DNA of 64,000 bases from assembly GCF_003285545.1 (NCBI RefSeq), contig NZ_QLNV01000005.1:186001-250000 (forward strand). The letters are read 5' to 3'. Made by a program: the position numbers and the translations under genes. Positions 45,359-54,092 of the stretch are shown here, piece by piece. This DNA is from Sinomicrobium soli (lineage in GTDB: Bacteria; Bacteroidota; Bacteroidia; Flavobacteriales; Flavobacteriaceae). How positions within the stretch are numbered: position 1 is the stretch's first letter; each line of letters starts with the position of its first letter. The notes below the pieces were generated by a model that saw nothing but the letters and a program-made list of their open reading frames with translations, was not told the DNA's origin and made no database searches.

Positions 45359-45997
45359 ATGTCACTGAAAAAAGCTGTATTTATTATATTTCTGGTCGTT
45401 CTCGTAGACCAGATCAGTAAGATCTATATCAAGACCCATTTTGTGCTGGGCGAGTCCGTAACCGTATTCAGCTGGTTTAAAATTCTTTTTATAGAGAATG
45501 AAGGCGCAGCCTGGGGTACGAAACTCAGTGACATTATCCCCTTTATCTCTGATGAAGCCGGTAAAATGGCGCTGACCGTTTTCCGGTTGCTGGCCATTTG
45601 CGGCATCGGCTACTGGCTTAACGATGCCGTGAAAAAAAACGGTTCGAAGGTACTGGTCATTTCGATTGCGCTGATTTTTGCCGGGGCTTTCGGCAATATT
45701 GTGGATTCTGTTTTTTACGGCGTCGTTTTCGACCATAGCTACCACCAGGTGGCTACGGTATTTGCTGATGAACCCTACGGGAGCCTTTTCCACGGAAAGG
45801 TGGTAGACATGCTTTACTTTCCGATGATAGACACTACGTGGCCCGATTGGGTGCCGGGAGTGGGCGGTAAGAATTTCCGCTTTTTCGAACCGGTGTTCAA
45901 CCTGGCTGATTCTGCTATCAGTATAGGGGTGGGTATCCTGCTGGTCTTCCATAAAAAGGCTTTCCCGAAACCGGAGGAGGCTCAGGAAAAGGAATAG
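45359..45997 (+). CDS. lspA: Lipoprotein signal peptidase (signal peptidase II)
   Basis: Membrane aspartyl peptidase that removes prolipoprotein signal peptides. From ATG 45359 (MSLKKAVFIIFLVVLVDQIS) it has 212 residues, longer than the usual 160-170 because of loops between helices, as in other Bacteroidota. The first motif VDQISK, the catalytic aspartate in FGNIVDSVFYGVVFD and the second in FNLADSAISIGV are present, as is IENEGAAWG (the 'NxGAAFG' motif). It must serve the many lipoproteins in this genome. Its 3' end overlaps the convergent cyclo-ligase gene by 16 bases. Confidence 0.94.
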   Translation: MSLKKAVFIIFLVVLVDQISKIYIKTHFVLGESVTVFSWFKILFIENEGAAWGTKLSDIIPFISDEAGKMALTVFRLLAICGIGYWLNDAVKKNGSKVLVISIALIFAGAFGNIVDSVFYGVVFDHSYHQVATVFADEPYGSLFHGKVVDMLYFPMIDTTWPDWVPGVGGKNFRFFEPVFNLADSAISIGVGILLVFHKKAFPKPEEAQEKE

Positions 45998-46548
45998 ACT
46001 TTTTCAGGAGTAATGCAGTAGTCCAGTGTGATATCGTTCGGGTCCGTATCGCCTATGGCCGGCTCGGCCCCGTAAAAGGACAGTCCTATCTTAAGGGTGT
46101 CTCTGCGGCATTCCGCAAGGAAACGGTCATAATACCCTTTGCCGTATCCCACCCGGTTTCCGGACACGTCAAAAGCGAGGAGGGGCACAAATACCACATC
46201 GATATCGGAGGGCGCCACCCGTAGCCCGTTTTCAGGCTCGGGAATACCCCACCGGTTAGGGCGTATCACCGTACTGTCCGTGAGCAGGTAATGGGTCATG
46301 GAGCCATCTTCCAGATTGCTTTTTGGCAGTACGACCTCTTTATCTTTTCCCTGAAGAATATTCAATATAAACGAGGTCTCTATTTCCCGGTGCTTTTCGA
46401 TAGGGAGGAAAATATGATAATACGTACCTTCCCATATCGGCAGGGATATTATTCTGTTGGCTATGGCGAGACTTTTTTCATCGGCAATTACGCTTGTTAT
46501 TTCCTTGCGCAGGCTCTTGTATTTTATTCTCAGTTCATTTTTTTCCAT
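45982..46548 (-). CDS. 5-formyltetrahydrofolate cyclo-ligase
   Basis: ATP-dependent enzyme returning 5-formyl-THF to 5,10-methenyl-THF. 188 residues. The N-terminal KNELRIKYKSLRKEITSVIA is typical, and the C-terminal nucleotide/folate-binding motif is FVPLLAFDVSGNRVGYGKGYYDRFLA, quoted here in two parts: VPLLAFDVSG and RVGYGKGYYDRFL. GIPEP-type residues (RWGIPEPENG) are also conserved. Overlaps the lspA 3' end by 16 bases in convergent orientation. Upstream on the same strand lies a small lipoprotein gene. Confidence 0.93.
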   Translation of the reverse strand: MEKNELRIKYKSLRKEITSVIADEKSLAIANRIISLPIWEGTYYHIFLPIEKHREIETSFILNILQGKDKEVVLPKSNLEDGSMTHYLLTDSTVIRPNRWGIPEPENGLRVAPSDIDVVFVPLLAFDVSGNRVGYGKGYYDRFLAECRRDTLKIGLSFYGAEPAIGDTDPNDITLDYCITPEKVYSFS

Positions 46549-46617
46549 GAAATTTCGGATATATGATGATAAAATCCGGGCGCCAGGTTTCCGGCCGGTA
46601 CGGTTGCTATTTTCCGG

Positions 46618-46806
46618 TTAACGGTAATTCGGCTGCTTTTTCTGTTGCCCCGGGGCATGATTTTTGGCGCTTTTTTCACCGGTTACCTTTTTCATTTGTC
46701 CGGGAGGGATTTTTCCGTTCGCATTGGTATGTACCCTGTGTACACTACAGGAAGTAATAAATACGGCTATGAGTAAAAGTCCGAATATCAATTTTACATT
46801 TTTCAT
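46618..46806 (-). CDS. Small lipoprotein with PPGQ...SAKxxAPGQ motif
   Basis: 62 residues from ATG 46806 (MKNVKLIFGLLLIAVFITSC); the frame extends to 46863 but the lipoprotein signal marks the true start. The lipobox is FITSC, and the mature part is short and basic: KIPPGQMKKVTGEKSAKNHA then PGQQKKQ. This 'PPGQxKKxxGxxSAKxxAPG' pattern is shared by small lipoproteins of Flavobacteriia, sometimes mislabelled as a quinol oxidase subunit; function is unknown. It stands between the cyclo-ligase gene and the divergent uvrC. Confidence 0.75.
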   Translation of the reverse strand: MKNVKLIFGLLLIAVFITSCSVHRVHTNANGKIPPGQMKKVTGEKSAKNHAPGQQKKQPNYR

Positions 46807-46949
46807 AATACGTTGTTTTAGGTGTCTTGTCTTTAGATCATACAAATATACCTTAAAAACCATGCCATGTTTTCTGCCGGAAAGAAAACCTGGACAGGCA
46901 GGGGGGCAGATCCTTAAAAAGTGATGTGTAAATTTACTAATTTCGCTAT

Positions 46950-48761
46950 ATGAGCACTACTTCTGTGGAAATACTACTCCAGACACTTCCGGACAGCCCC
47001 GGCGTATATCAGTTTTACGACAAAGACGGAAGAATATTGTATGTCGGAAAGGCCAAGAACCTCAAAAAAAGGGTGTCCTCCTATTTTCATAAACATCACG
47101 ATTACGGCAAGACCCGGGTGCTGGTAAAAAAGATCGCGGATATCAGGCATATCGTGGTACCTACGGAGACTGATGCCCTGTTGCTGGAAAACAACCTGAT
47201 CAAAAAATACCAGCCGAGATACAATGTGCTGCTCAAGGACGACAAGTCCTACCCCTGGATCTGTATTAAAAAGGAACGTTTTCCCCGTATATTCTCCACC
47301 CGGAGGGTGGTACGCGACGGTTCGGAGTACTTCGGACCGTATACGAACATGAAGACCATCCGTACCCTGCTCGAACTCATAAAGGGGCTCTACCCGCTGC
47401 GTACCTGTAATTACGACCTTTCCAAAGCCAAGGTCGACTCCGGTAAATACAAGGTATGCCTGGAGTATCACCTGGGAAACTGCAAGGGCCCCTGCGAAGA
47501 CTATCAGTCGGAAGAGGAGTACAATGCGCAGGTCAGGGCGATCCGCGAGATCATCAAGGGGAATTTCAAGGATTCCCTGCAGGGTTTCAGAAAGCAGATG
47601 AAGGTTTATGCCGCAGAAATGCGGTTTGAGGATGCCCAGAAGATGAAAGAGCGTATAGAGGTCCTTGAAAATTACCAGGCCAAATCCACCATAGTAAACC
47701 CCAGGATCAGCAATGTAGACGTATTTTCCATAGTCTCGGATGACAGCTATGGTTATGTCAATTTTCTGCAGCTGTCTTACGGGGCCATCATACGTGCCCA
47801 TACCGTGGAGATGAAGAAAAAGCTGGATGAATCTGACAGGGAACTGCTGGAACTTGCCATTACCGAGATCAGGCAGCGGTTTCATTCGCTTTCCCGTGAG
47901 GTTTATGTGCCTTTTGACGTAGAGGTCCCTGAGGGCATCAAAGTGACCATTCCGAAGCTGGGAGATAAAAAACGCCTTCTGGAACTGTCGGAACGCAATG
48001 CGAAGTTCTACCGGCAGGAGCGGTTCAAACAGGTGAAGATCACCGATCCCGACCGTCATGTGAAGCGTATTATGGAACAGATGAAGAAAGATCTCCGGCT
48101 GAAGGAAGAACCCAGACATATCGAATGCTTCGATAACTCGAATATCCAGGGCACTCATCCTGTAGCAGCCTGCGTGGTGTTTAAGGACGGAAAACCCAGC
48201 AAGAAAGACTACCGCCATTTCAATATCAGGACGGTCGAGGGACCCGATGATTTTGCTTCTATGGAAGAAGTGGTCTTCCGGCGCTATAAAAGGTTGCTTA
48301 CGGAAGGGGAGCCCCTGCCGCAACTGATCGTGATCGACGGGGGTAAGGGGCAATTGTCCTCTGCCCTGAAGAGCCTGGAGGTTCTCGGCCTGAGGGGAAA
48401 GATCGCTATTATCGGGATCGCCAAGAGGCTGGAGGAGATCTATTATCCCGGAGATTCCGTGCCTATGTATCTCGACAAGAAATCGGAAACCCTGAAGATC
48501 ATCCAGCACCTCAGGAATGAAGCGCACCGTTTCGGGATTACCTTTCACAGGAATAAGCGCAGTAACGCCGCCATAGACAGTGAGCTGACCAATATAGAGG
48601 GAATCGGGGAAAAAACGGCGGAAGAGCTGCTGAAAGCATTCCGCTCGGTACGAAGAGTAAAGGAAGCCGGGATAGAGGAAATATCCGGGGTGGTCGGCCT
48701 GTCTAAGGCCCGCAGGATCCACGATTACTTTCATCCCGGTACCGGTGAAAAAGGAAAGTAA
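46950..48761 (+). CDS. uvrC: Excinuclease ABC subunit C
   Basis: Dual-incision nuclease of nucleotide excision repair, 603 residues. Order of domains: GIY-YIG nuclease (SPGVYQFYDKDGRILYVGKA, 18-95), a cysteine-rich segment (CNYDLSKAKV...VCLEYHLGNCKGPC, four cysteines as in iron-sulfur-bearing UvrC), UVR motif for UvrB contact (about 205-240), RNase H-like nuclease (HIECFDNSNIQGTHPVAACV and LIVIDGGKGQLSSAL), and C-terminal helix-hairpin-helix (IEGIGEKTAEELL). A TAATTTCG box (46938-46945) ends only four bases before the ATG, so the transcript may be nearly leaderless. Confidence 0.97.
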   Translation: MSTTSVEILLQTLPDSPGVYQFYDKDGRILYVGKAKNLKKRVSSYFHKHHDYGKTRVLVKKIADIRHIVVPTETDALLLENNLIKKYQPRYNVLLKDDKSYPWICIKKERFPRIFSTRRVVRDGSEYFGPYTNMKTIRTLLELIKGLYPLRTCNYDLSKAKVDSGKYKVCLEYHLGNCKGPCEDYQSEEEYNAQVRAIREIIKGNFKDSLQGFRKQMKVYAAEMRFEDAQKMKERIEVLENYQAKSTIVNPRISNVDVFSIVSDDSYGYVNFLQLSYGAIIRAHTVEMKKKLDESDRELLELAITEIRQRFHSLSREVYVPFDVEVPEGIKVTIPKLGDKKRLLELSERNAKFYRQERFKQVKITDPDRHVKRIMEQMKKDLRLKEEPRHIECFDNSNIQGTHPVAACVVFKDGKPSKKDYRHFNIRTVEGPDDFASMEEVVFRRYKRLLTEGEPLPQLIVIDGGKGQLSSALKSLEVLGLRGKIAIIGIAKRLEEIYYPGDSVPMYLDKKSETLKIIQHLRNEAHRFGITFHRNKRSNAAIDSELTNIEGIGEKTAEELLKAFRSVRRVKEAGIEEISGVVGLSKARRIHDYFHPGTGEKGK

Positions 48762-48841
48762 AAGTTTTCCGTAGACTTCTTGCCCGGTCCGGGGTTATTT
48801 GGTAATTTCATCACATCCTTTCACCTAATACCTCCGGCGCG

Positions 48842-51079
48842 ATGAAAAAACATATATTCCTGTTTCTGTGGTGTTGTATCCTTACAGTACCGGGGCATGC
48901 TCAGCAAGACCCGGATGAGGATGTCAGGGTAGGTCTTGTGCTCAGCGGAGGAGGGGCCAAGGGGCTGGCACATATAGGGGTGCTGAAGGCTATTGAGGAA
49001 GCCGGGGTGCGCATCGATTATATCGGGGGTACCAGTATGGGGGGGATTATAGGAGCGTTGTATGCCTCCGGGTACAGGGCGGAACAGCTCGATTCCATTT
49101 TTCATGTGGTCGATTTTAGCGAGCTGATCCAGGATAATCTTCCCAGGTCGGCCAGGACATTTTACGAAAAGGAAAATTATGAACGTTATGCGCTGACACT
49201 TCCCTTTGACAGGTTCCGGGTGTCTTTTCCAAGGGCTTTATCCAAAGGACAGAATATATACAACCTCCTGGTAAAACTGCTGTATCACGTCAATGACGTG
49301 GAAGACTTCAGCAAGCTTCCCATCCCGTTTTTCTGTATCGCCACCAATGTGGAGACGGGGGAGGCCGTGAAACTCGATAAGGGGTATCTCCCGGAGGCCA
49401 TCCTGGCCAGCGGGGCCTTTCCTTCCCTCTTCAACCCGGTGGATATAGACGGGAATGTGCTCATTGATGGCGGGGTCGTAAACAATTACCCGATCAGGGA
49501 ACTGAGAAAACTGGGAGCTGACAAGATTATAGGTGTGGATGTTCAGGATCCGCTGGCAGACAGGGACCAGTTGAGTTCTGCCATGGATATTCTTTTCCAG
49601 ATCAATAATTACCGCACGGTGAACGATATGAAGCTGAAAAGGGAGGAAACCGATGTTTATATCAAACCCGATATCAAAGGGTTTTCTGTGGTGTCATTTG
49701 ACAAGGGGCCGGTGATCATCGCCAACGGTGAAGAGGCCGGACGCGAGCATATAGCTGAACTGGAAGCCCTGGCGGCGAAGCAGAGAAAGAGGGAAGAACC
49801 GTTTCGCACCCCGGTCAGGGACAGTATAGATATCGACGGGCTGGTGCTGCAGGGAAATGAAAAATATTCCAGGGCCTATATCAAGGGAAAACTGAGGTTT
49901 ACCACTTCCGGAAGGGTGTCTTTTCAGAAATTTGACCAGGGACTGGCAAACCTGGCGGCGACCAATAATTTCGAAAGCATACGGTACAGGTTCCTTAAAG
50001 ACGGAGATCAGGAGGGCCGTACCATGTATATGACGCTGAAAGAGAACAGGAACAGCATGTTGCTCCGTTTCGGGTTGCACTACGATGCGCTTTATAAAAG
50101 TGCCGCCCTGGTAAACCTGACCAAAAAGCAATTCCTCTTTGATGATGATGTGTTGTCCGTGGACCTGGTTCTGGGGGATAATTTCAGGTATAATCTCGAT
50201 TATTATATCGATAAGGGATTTTACTGGAGTTTCGGGGTCCACTCTTCGTACAACCGGTTCGATGCCGATGTTGCCCTCGAAAATTTACCGGAAGGGGAAA
50301 GTGAGCAATGGGCGGGGATCAACCAGATCGGGGTCAACTTCTCCGACCTGACCAACCAGATCTATCTGCAAACGGTGTTCAGGGAAGAGTTTTCGGTGGG
50401 TGCAGGGCTGGAACACAAGCGCCTGAAAATGGAGTCGAAGACGGTTTCGGACGGTAGTAACAGGAGAGAAACCATCTTTGACAACAGCGATTATTTCAGC
50501 CTTTATGGCTTTATGAAGCTGGACACCTACGACAACCGGTATTTTCCTAAGAGGGGACTGTATTTCAACAGTGATTTTCACTTCTATTTCGCCTCGTCTG
50601 ATTACCACGATAATTTCAGCGAGTTTTCCATAGGAAAGGCGAGTGCCGGCATAGCGACTCCGCTGGTGGGCCGTTATCTCTCTCTCAATGTCTCTACCGG
50701 GGCGGGCACCGTTTTCGGGGAGACGTATGCCGATGGCCTGAGCTTTATTCTCGGGGGTTATGGCAATGACCTGATCAACAATTTTACCCCTTTCCTGGGG
50801 TATGACTTTATGAGTTTCGGGGGCAACAGTTATATCAAGGCGGCGGCAACCCTGGACCTTGAATTTATCAGAAAAAACCACCTGAATTTTACGGCTAATA
50901 TGGCCAATACGGGAGAAGACATTTTTGCGCATGGCGACTGGCTCGACAAGCCTGCCTATACCGGCTACGCCGTAGGATACGGACTGGAAACCTTCCTGGG
51001 CCCCATAGAATTGAAATACTCCTGGTCGCCGGAACGGGGCAAGGGAAGATGGTTCTTTAATCTCGGGTTCTGGTTTTAG
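48842..51079 (+). CDS. Patatin-like phospholipase fused to POTRA and BamA-like barrel
   Basis: 745-residue outer-membrane protein. After a signal peptide (cleaved near GHAQ) comes a patatin domain with the oxyanion loop VLSGGGAKGLAHIGVLKAIE, the nucleophile elbow GGTSMGG (GxSxG) and the catalytic aspartate in LIDGGVVNNYP. About residues 325-400 form a POTRA-like segment (DIDGLVLQGNEKYSRAYIKG). The remainder is a BamA/TpsB-type barrel ending in WFFNLGFWF with a terminal aromatic residue. This is the PlpD-like (type Vd) layout found widely in Bacteroidota; the patatin domain may stay periplasmic or be exposed. Expected activity: phospholipase A/lysophospholipase. Single gene after uvrC. Confidence 0.93.
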   Translation: MKKHIFLFLWCCILTVPGHAQQDPDEDVRVGLVLSGGGAKGLAHIGVLKAIEEAGVRIDYIGGTSMGGIIGALYASGYRAEQLDSIFHVVDFSELIQDNLPRSARTFYEKENYERYALTLPFDRFRVSFPRALSKGQNIYNLLVKLLYHVNDVEDFSKLPIPFFCIATNVETGEAVKLDKGYLPEAILASGAFPSLFNPVDIDGNVLIDGGVVNNYPIRELRKLGADKIIGVDVQDPLADRDQLSSAMDILFQINNYRTVNDMKLKREETDVYIKPDIKGFSVVSFDKGPVIIANGEEAGREHIAELEALAAKQRKREEPFRTPVRDSIDIDGLVLQGNEKYSRAYIKGKLRFTTSGRVSFQKFDQGLANLAATNNFESIRYRFLKDGDQEGRTMYMTLKENRNSMLLRFGLHYDALYKSAALVNLTKKQFLFDDDVLSVDLVLGDNFRYNLDYYIDKGFYWSFGVHSSYNRFDADVALENLPEGESEQWAGINQIGVNFSDLTNQIYLQTVFREEFSVGAGLEHKRLKMESKTVSDGSNRRETIFDNSDYFSLYGFMKLDTYDNRYFPKRGLYFNSDFHFYFASSDYHDNFSEFSIGKASAGIATPLVGRYLSLNVSTGAGTVFGETYADGLSFILGGYGNDLINNFTPFLGYDFMSFGGNSYIKAAATLDLEFIRKNHLNFTANMANTGEDIFAHGDWLDKPAYTGYAVGYGLETFLGPIELKYSWSPERGKGRWFFNLGFWF

Positions 51080-51446
51080 TTTTTTAGTTCTTAGTTCGTA
51101 GTTGTTAGTTTTTACTCAAACCAATTAATAACTAAACAACTACTCGAAGCCTATAAACTTCTTGTACGAACAAAAACTCAATGCCTCTCTTAGGTATAGC
51201 CCTGCTTCCCCTTCCGCTATTTATTACTGCAACGAACAGGGAAGGAAGAAAGAGGCACAACAACATGATATACTAAGGAAGCCCCTCATAGAGGGGTTTG
51301 CATGTACCCACTTTCTGTCAATAGTAGCGGTCTGCGAAGCCGGAGCTCCCCGCAGAGCCCGGAACACTTCGCTGAACAGGTTTTTAAAGGGATATCAGGC
51401 TGGAGCGTGAAAAACTAACACAGTAAACGAATGCTTTTCATGTTAA
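51080..51446. other. Gene-free AT-rich stretch with repeats and possible decayed sequence
   Basis: Starts with TTAGTTCTTAGTTCGTAGTT microrepeats (reverse complement of the AACTAAGAA family), then sequence without convincing coding potential. A small hairpin at 51279-51299 (GCCCCTC ATA GAGGGG) is followed by only three T. Stop codons interrupt all frames except an 82-codon frame of implausible composition. It borders the atypical 51.4-54.0 kb block. Confidence 0.4.
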
Positions 51447-52277
51447 CTATTTTTTTATATACTGTGCAAAACATTCTTCCGGTTTTTGAAAGCAGTTTTG
51501 TTTGAAGTCTTCTATATCAGTATTAAATTCCGTAGCTATAACTTTGTATATTCTATTGTCAATTTTAATACTTATGGCATTTGAAGACACAGATTTTATA
51601 TGTTGTGTTATTTTATGAAAAACTAAAATATCTTGTACTTCTTTGTACTCACTATATTCACGGATTCTTAAATAACTTGTGTTTAAAGTATTGTTTTTAC
51701 CAATAAGTTTATCACCAATTAGAAGGCCGGAATCTCTATCAAAATACACATAAGTATCCCATTTATTATGACTTATATTTGTTTTAGAATGTATAACATA
51801 AGCTTCTGTACCATTAAAAATTTCGTTAGGCAATACTTCGCTTCCGGGAGATATAACTGTGGTGGGAAAGCAACCTTCTTTAAAGGAATCAGGCAAAGTG
51901 TTTGTTACTTTTTTTTCTCCGTTAGGAAGTAGAGTGGTTGTTTTTCCGTTAGCTGTTAATTGTTTTGTTAATACGGTACTTCCATCAGGTTTAATAAATC
52001 TGGTAATATAAGCAGCTTGACTTTTTTGTGTATCAACAAAGCCAATATCTTGTTCAATAAATGTTTGTTGTTTGGCAGATTGGCCTTTTATTTCATATTC
52101 ATGGGAGATAGCCCTTACCTCTTTTTTACTTACAATATTGCTCAGTTTTTCTTTTCCTCCTATAGCCGTTATATATTTATTGTATATTTCTTCTACTGTC
52201 GGGACTGTTTTTTGTTGCGAAAAAGTGAATAATAAACCACCTAAAAAACCGATAATGACGATGCTTGTTTTTTTCAT
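51447..52277 (-). CDS. Exported protein of unknown function (LolA-like size and layout)
   Basis: 276 residues with a signal peptide (MKKTSIVIIGFLGGLLFTFS, cleaved near FSQQ). The start TVEEIYNKYITAIGGKEKLS resembles the opening of flavobacterial outer-membrane lipoprotein-sorting-type proteins, and the middle has many beta-strand-like segments (FNGTEAYVIHSKTNISHNKW, TYVYFDRDSGLLIGDKLIGK). The end IEDFKQNCFQKPEECFAQYI contains two cysteines. A decayed second copy of this C-terminus lies at 53647-53875, so the gene belongs to a local family. It follows the 447-residue gene by five bases. Strongly AT-rich relative to its surroundings. Function cannot be named. Confidence 0.75.
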   Translation of the reverse strand: MKKTSIVIIGFLGGLLFTFSQQKTVPTVEEIYNKYITAIGGKEKLSNIVSKKEVRAISHEYEIKGQSAKQQTFIEQDIGFVDTQKSQAAYITRFIKPDGSTVLTKQLTANGKTTTLLPNGEKKVTNTLPDSFKEGCFPTTVISPGSEVLPNEIFNGTEAYVIHSKTNISHNKWDTYVYFDRDSGLLIGDKLIGKNNTLNTSYLRIREYSEYKEVQDILVFHKITQHIKSVSSNAISIKIDNRIYKVIATEFNTDIEDFKQNCFQKPEECFAQYIKK

Positions 52278-52282
52278 GATGT

Positions 52283-53626
52283 TTAGTTTATTTGTCTTAT
52301 AAACATACCTGTTTGGTATTTGTTTTTTTGTCCTCCAAAAATGGTGTATTCCAAATTAGAAGATTCTTTAAACCAATCTCCTTCGGTAGTATTATCCCAA
52401 ATATCTTCTTCTTTATCTATCTTTATAATACCCACTCTCTGGTATTCAGTAGAGCCGTCTTCATTTAATATACGTTCGAGAACTTCAAACTCGTCACCCT
52501 CTTTAATACCTTCTTTTTTACCAACTTTTGCTGCAATAGGATTTCCACTATATAGTGGAAATTTTGTACGTAAATCCGGATATTTTATTTGTAATTTATT
52601 TATACAAGCATCTAGGGTATTGTTTATTGCCAAGGCATCTTGATTAAGGCCAAGTTCATCAGGTTTAATAAATCCTTCTTTTGATATTTTCATTCCATGT
52701 TTGGCGGCTTCACGTATCGTTACTTTTGAATTTTTTTCTGTTACCACATTTCCCATATATTTTAATTTAAAAATATTCGAATTGTCAAAAGCCACTTTTC
52801 GGGAGGGATTTATGTTGTTTTTATCCATCCAATAATCAGTATAAAAAGTGGAAGCAGTAGCATCATCCCAAATTAAACGGTATAAATATGCCTTGATAGT
52901 AATATTAGCATGAATGGTGTTACTAAGAGAAGGTCTTGTATTAGTGATATTTTCAAAATCAAAAACAGCAACAAAGGTGTTGTTTATCGATTCTTCTCCG
53001 GCATCTTTTAGCATTGCTTTTCCTCGTGCCGTGTGCATTGCTATTTTTATATCTAAATCAGATGCGCTGTATGTTCCTCTATTGCTAACCAAATCCATAT
53101 TGAAGCTGCCGTCACTCCCCCTGTTAAACCACTTAGCCACCAATTGCTTTGCTACATTGTTTTTATTTAGGTAGTTTTCTATGTTTTCGGCTTGATTTGA
53201 GGCTCCTGCATTTCCTGAAATTTGATAAGCCCCTATATTATGGTCATTAAATTTATCTGATAATTTTTTATTGCCAAAAACATACTTGGTATAGTAGTAA
53301 TATTCATTTAAAGTGTCGGCAATCATTAGTGTATATAATGAACTACGCTCGTATTTTATATTGGATGATTCGTCTTTGGCAATATTGTCTGTTTGAGCTG
53401 TTAAAGACGCATAATCTACCGACTTGTAATTTCCATTTGTGTGGTTGCCATTTTTAAAAGAAATATATTTTCTTTCCCGAAAATTACTTTGATATATTTC
53501 ATTTTTATAATGTTGTAATATGACTTTTCGTTGTTGTCTGTCAAATTCCTTTTGACTTATGCTTTTTTGTTGAGCAAATGATAAAAATGTAGTTAATATA
53601 AAAGGTATTAAAAAAAAACTTTTCAT
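52283..53626 (-). CDS. Large exported protein, unrecognised
   Basis: 447 residues with a signal peptide (MKSFFLIPFILTTFLSFAQQ). No family recognised. The first part is polar (FDRQQRKVILQHYKNEIYQS); mid-protein segments include IENYLNKNNVAKQLVAKWFN and TFVAVFDFENITNT. The C-terminal 90 residues (AAKVGKKEGIKEGDEFEVLE then YQRVGIIKIDKEEDIWDNT) read like a small beta-barrel/SH3-like domain of the type 'GxKxGDxFEV', a guess from pattern only. It is first in a two-gene minus-strand unit with the 276-residue protein. Asn/Lys/Ile-rich composition and AT-rich DNA set it apart from neighbouring housekeeping genes, suggesting acquisition or a separate mutational history. Confidence 0.7.
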   Translation of the reverse strand: MKSFFLIPFILTTFLSFAQQKSISQKEFDRQQRKVILQHYKNEIYQSNFRERKYISFKNGNHTNGNYKSVDYASLTAQTDNIAKDESSNIKYERSSLYTLMIADTLNEYYYYTKYVFGNKKLSDKFNDHNIGAYQISGNAGASNQAENIENYLNKNNVAKQLVAKWFNRGSDGSFNMDLVSNRGTYSASDLDIKIAMHTARGKAMLKDAGEESINNTFVAVFDFENITNTRPSLSNTIHANITIKAYLYRLIWDDATASTFYTDYWMDKNNINPSRKVAFDNSNIFKLKYMGNVVTEKNSKVTIREAAKHGMKISKEGFIKPDELGLNQDALAINNTLDACINKLQIKYPDLRTKFPLYSGNPIAAKVGKKEGIKEGDEFEVLERILNEDGSTEYQRVGIIKIDKEEDIWDNTTEGDWFKESSNLEYTIFGGQKNKYQTGMFIRQIN

Positions 53627-53646
53627 AATCTTAATTTATTATAACA

Positions 53647-53875
53647 TCAGTCCTCTTTATACTGTGCAAAACACACTTCCGGCTTTTGAAAGCAGTTTTG
53701 TTTGAAGTCTTCTGCATTAATATTGAACTGGATACCCTGTAATTACAACCTCCATTGTTTTCTTACCGTCAGCATTATAAAAGACGGTTTTATGCGGTAT
53801 AAGAATACCATTTACTTCTTTATAATCTTTATATTCCGGAATAGTGGTGTAGTTTGCATTTTTATTGCAACACAA
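53647..53875 (-). pseudogene. Frameshifted, truncated paralogue of the 51447-52277 gene
   Basis: Reading the minus strand, the end encodes FNINAEDFKQNCFQKPEVCF then AQYKED and a stop, which matches the C-terminus of the 276-residue gene almost residue for residue. Upstream, a second frame encodes TIPEYKDYKEVNGILIPHKT then VFYNADGKKTMEVVITG, matching its EYSEYKEVQDILVFHKI region; the frames join only if one base is removed near 53733-53740. The N-terminal two-thirds is missing. This is a remnant of a duplicated gene copy. Confidence 0.75.
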
Positions 53876-53894
53876 GGTTGTAAATTATAAGGAA

Positions 53895-54060
53895 TCAGAA
53901 AATACCTAGCTCAGGGTATTTTTTAGAGATAACATAGAAATTCAGGTAATATATCCCGCTCTGCGAATAAATGCCTTTCACATCCCCTCGATATTTCCTG
54001 TCACTCACATAATAAACTGCGAAGTCAGAGACGTTCGCATTATTCCGCAGTCTGTCAAAC
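53895..54060 (-). pseudogene. Probable 3' remnant of an unrecognised gene
   Basis: An open frame of about 55 codons ends at 53895 and reads RNNANVSDFAVYYVSDRKYR then GDVKGIYSQSGIYYLNFYVI; it has no ATG and its 5' side runs directly into AACTAAGAA-type repeats at 54063-54095. The repeated Y-x-V/I-S/D-(x)-K/R-Y pattern suggests a real beta-rich protein cut short. Not recognised. Confidence 0.35.
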
Positions 54061-54092
54061 CCACTAAGAACTATCAACTAAGAACTAAAAAA

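Noticed and set aside
51162-51410. 82-codon open frame in the gap after the patatin gene
   Set aside because: Low-complexity, implausible composition and no conserved features; region carries repeats and looks decayed.
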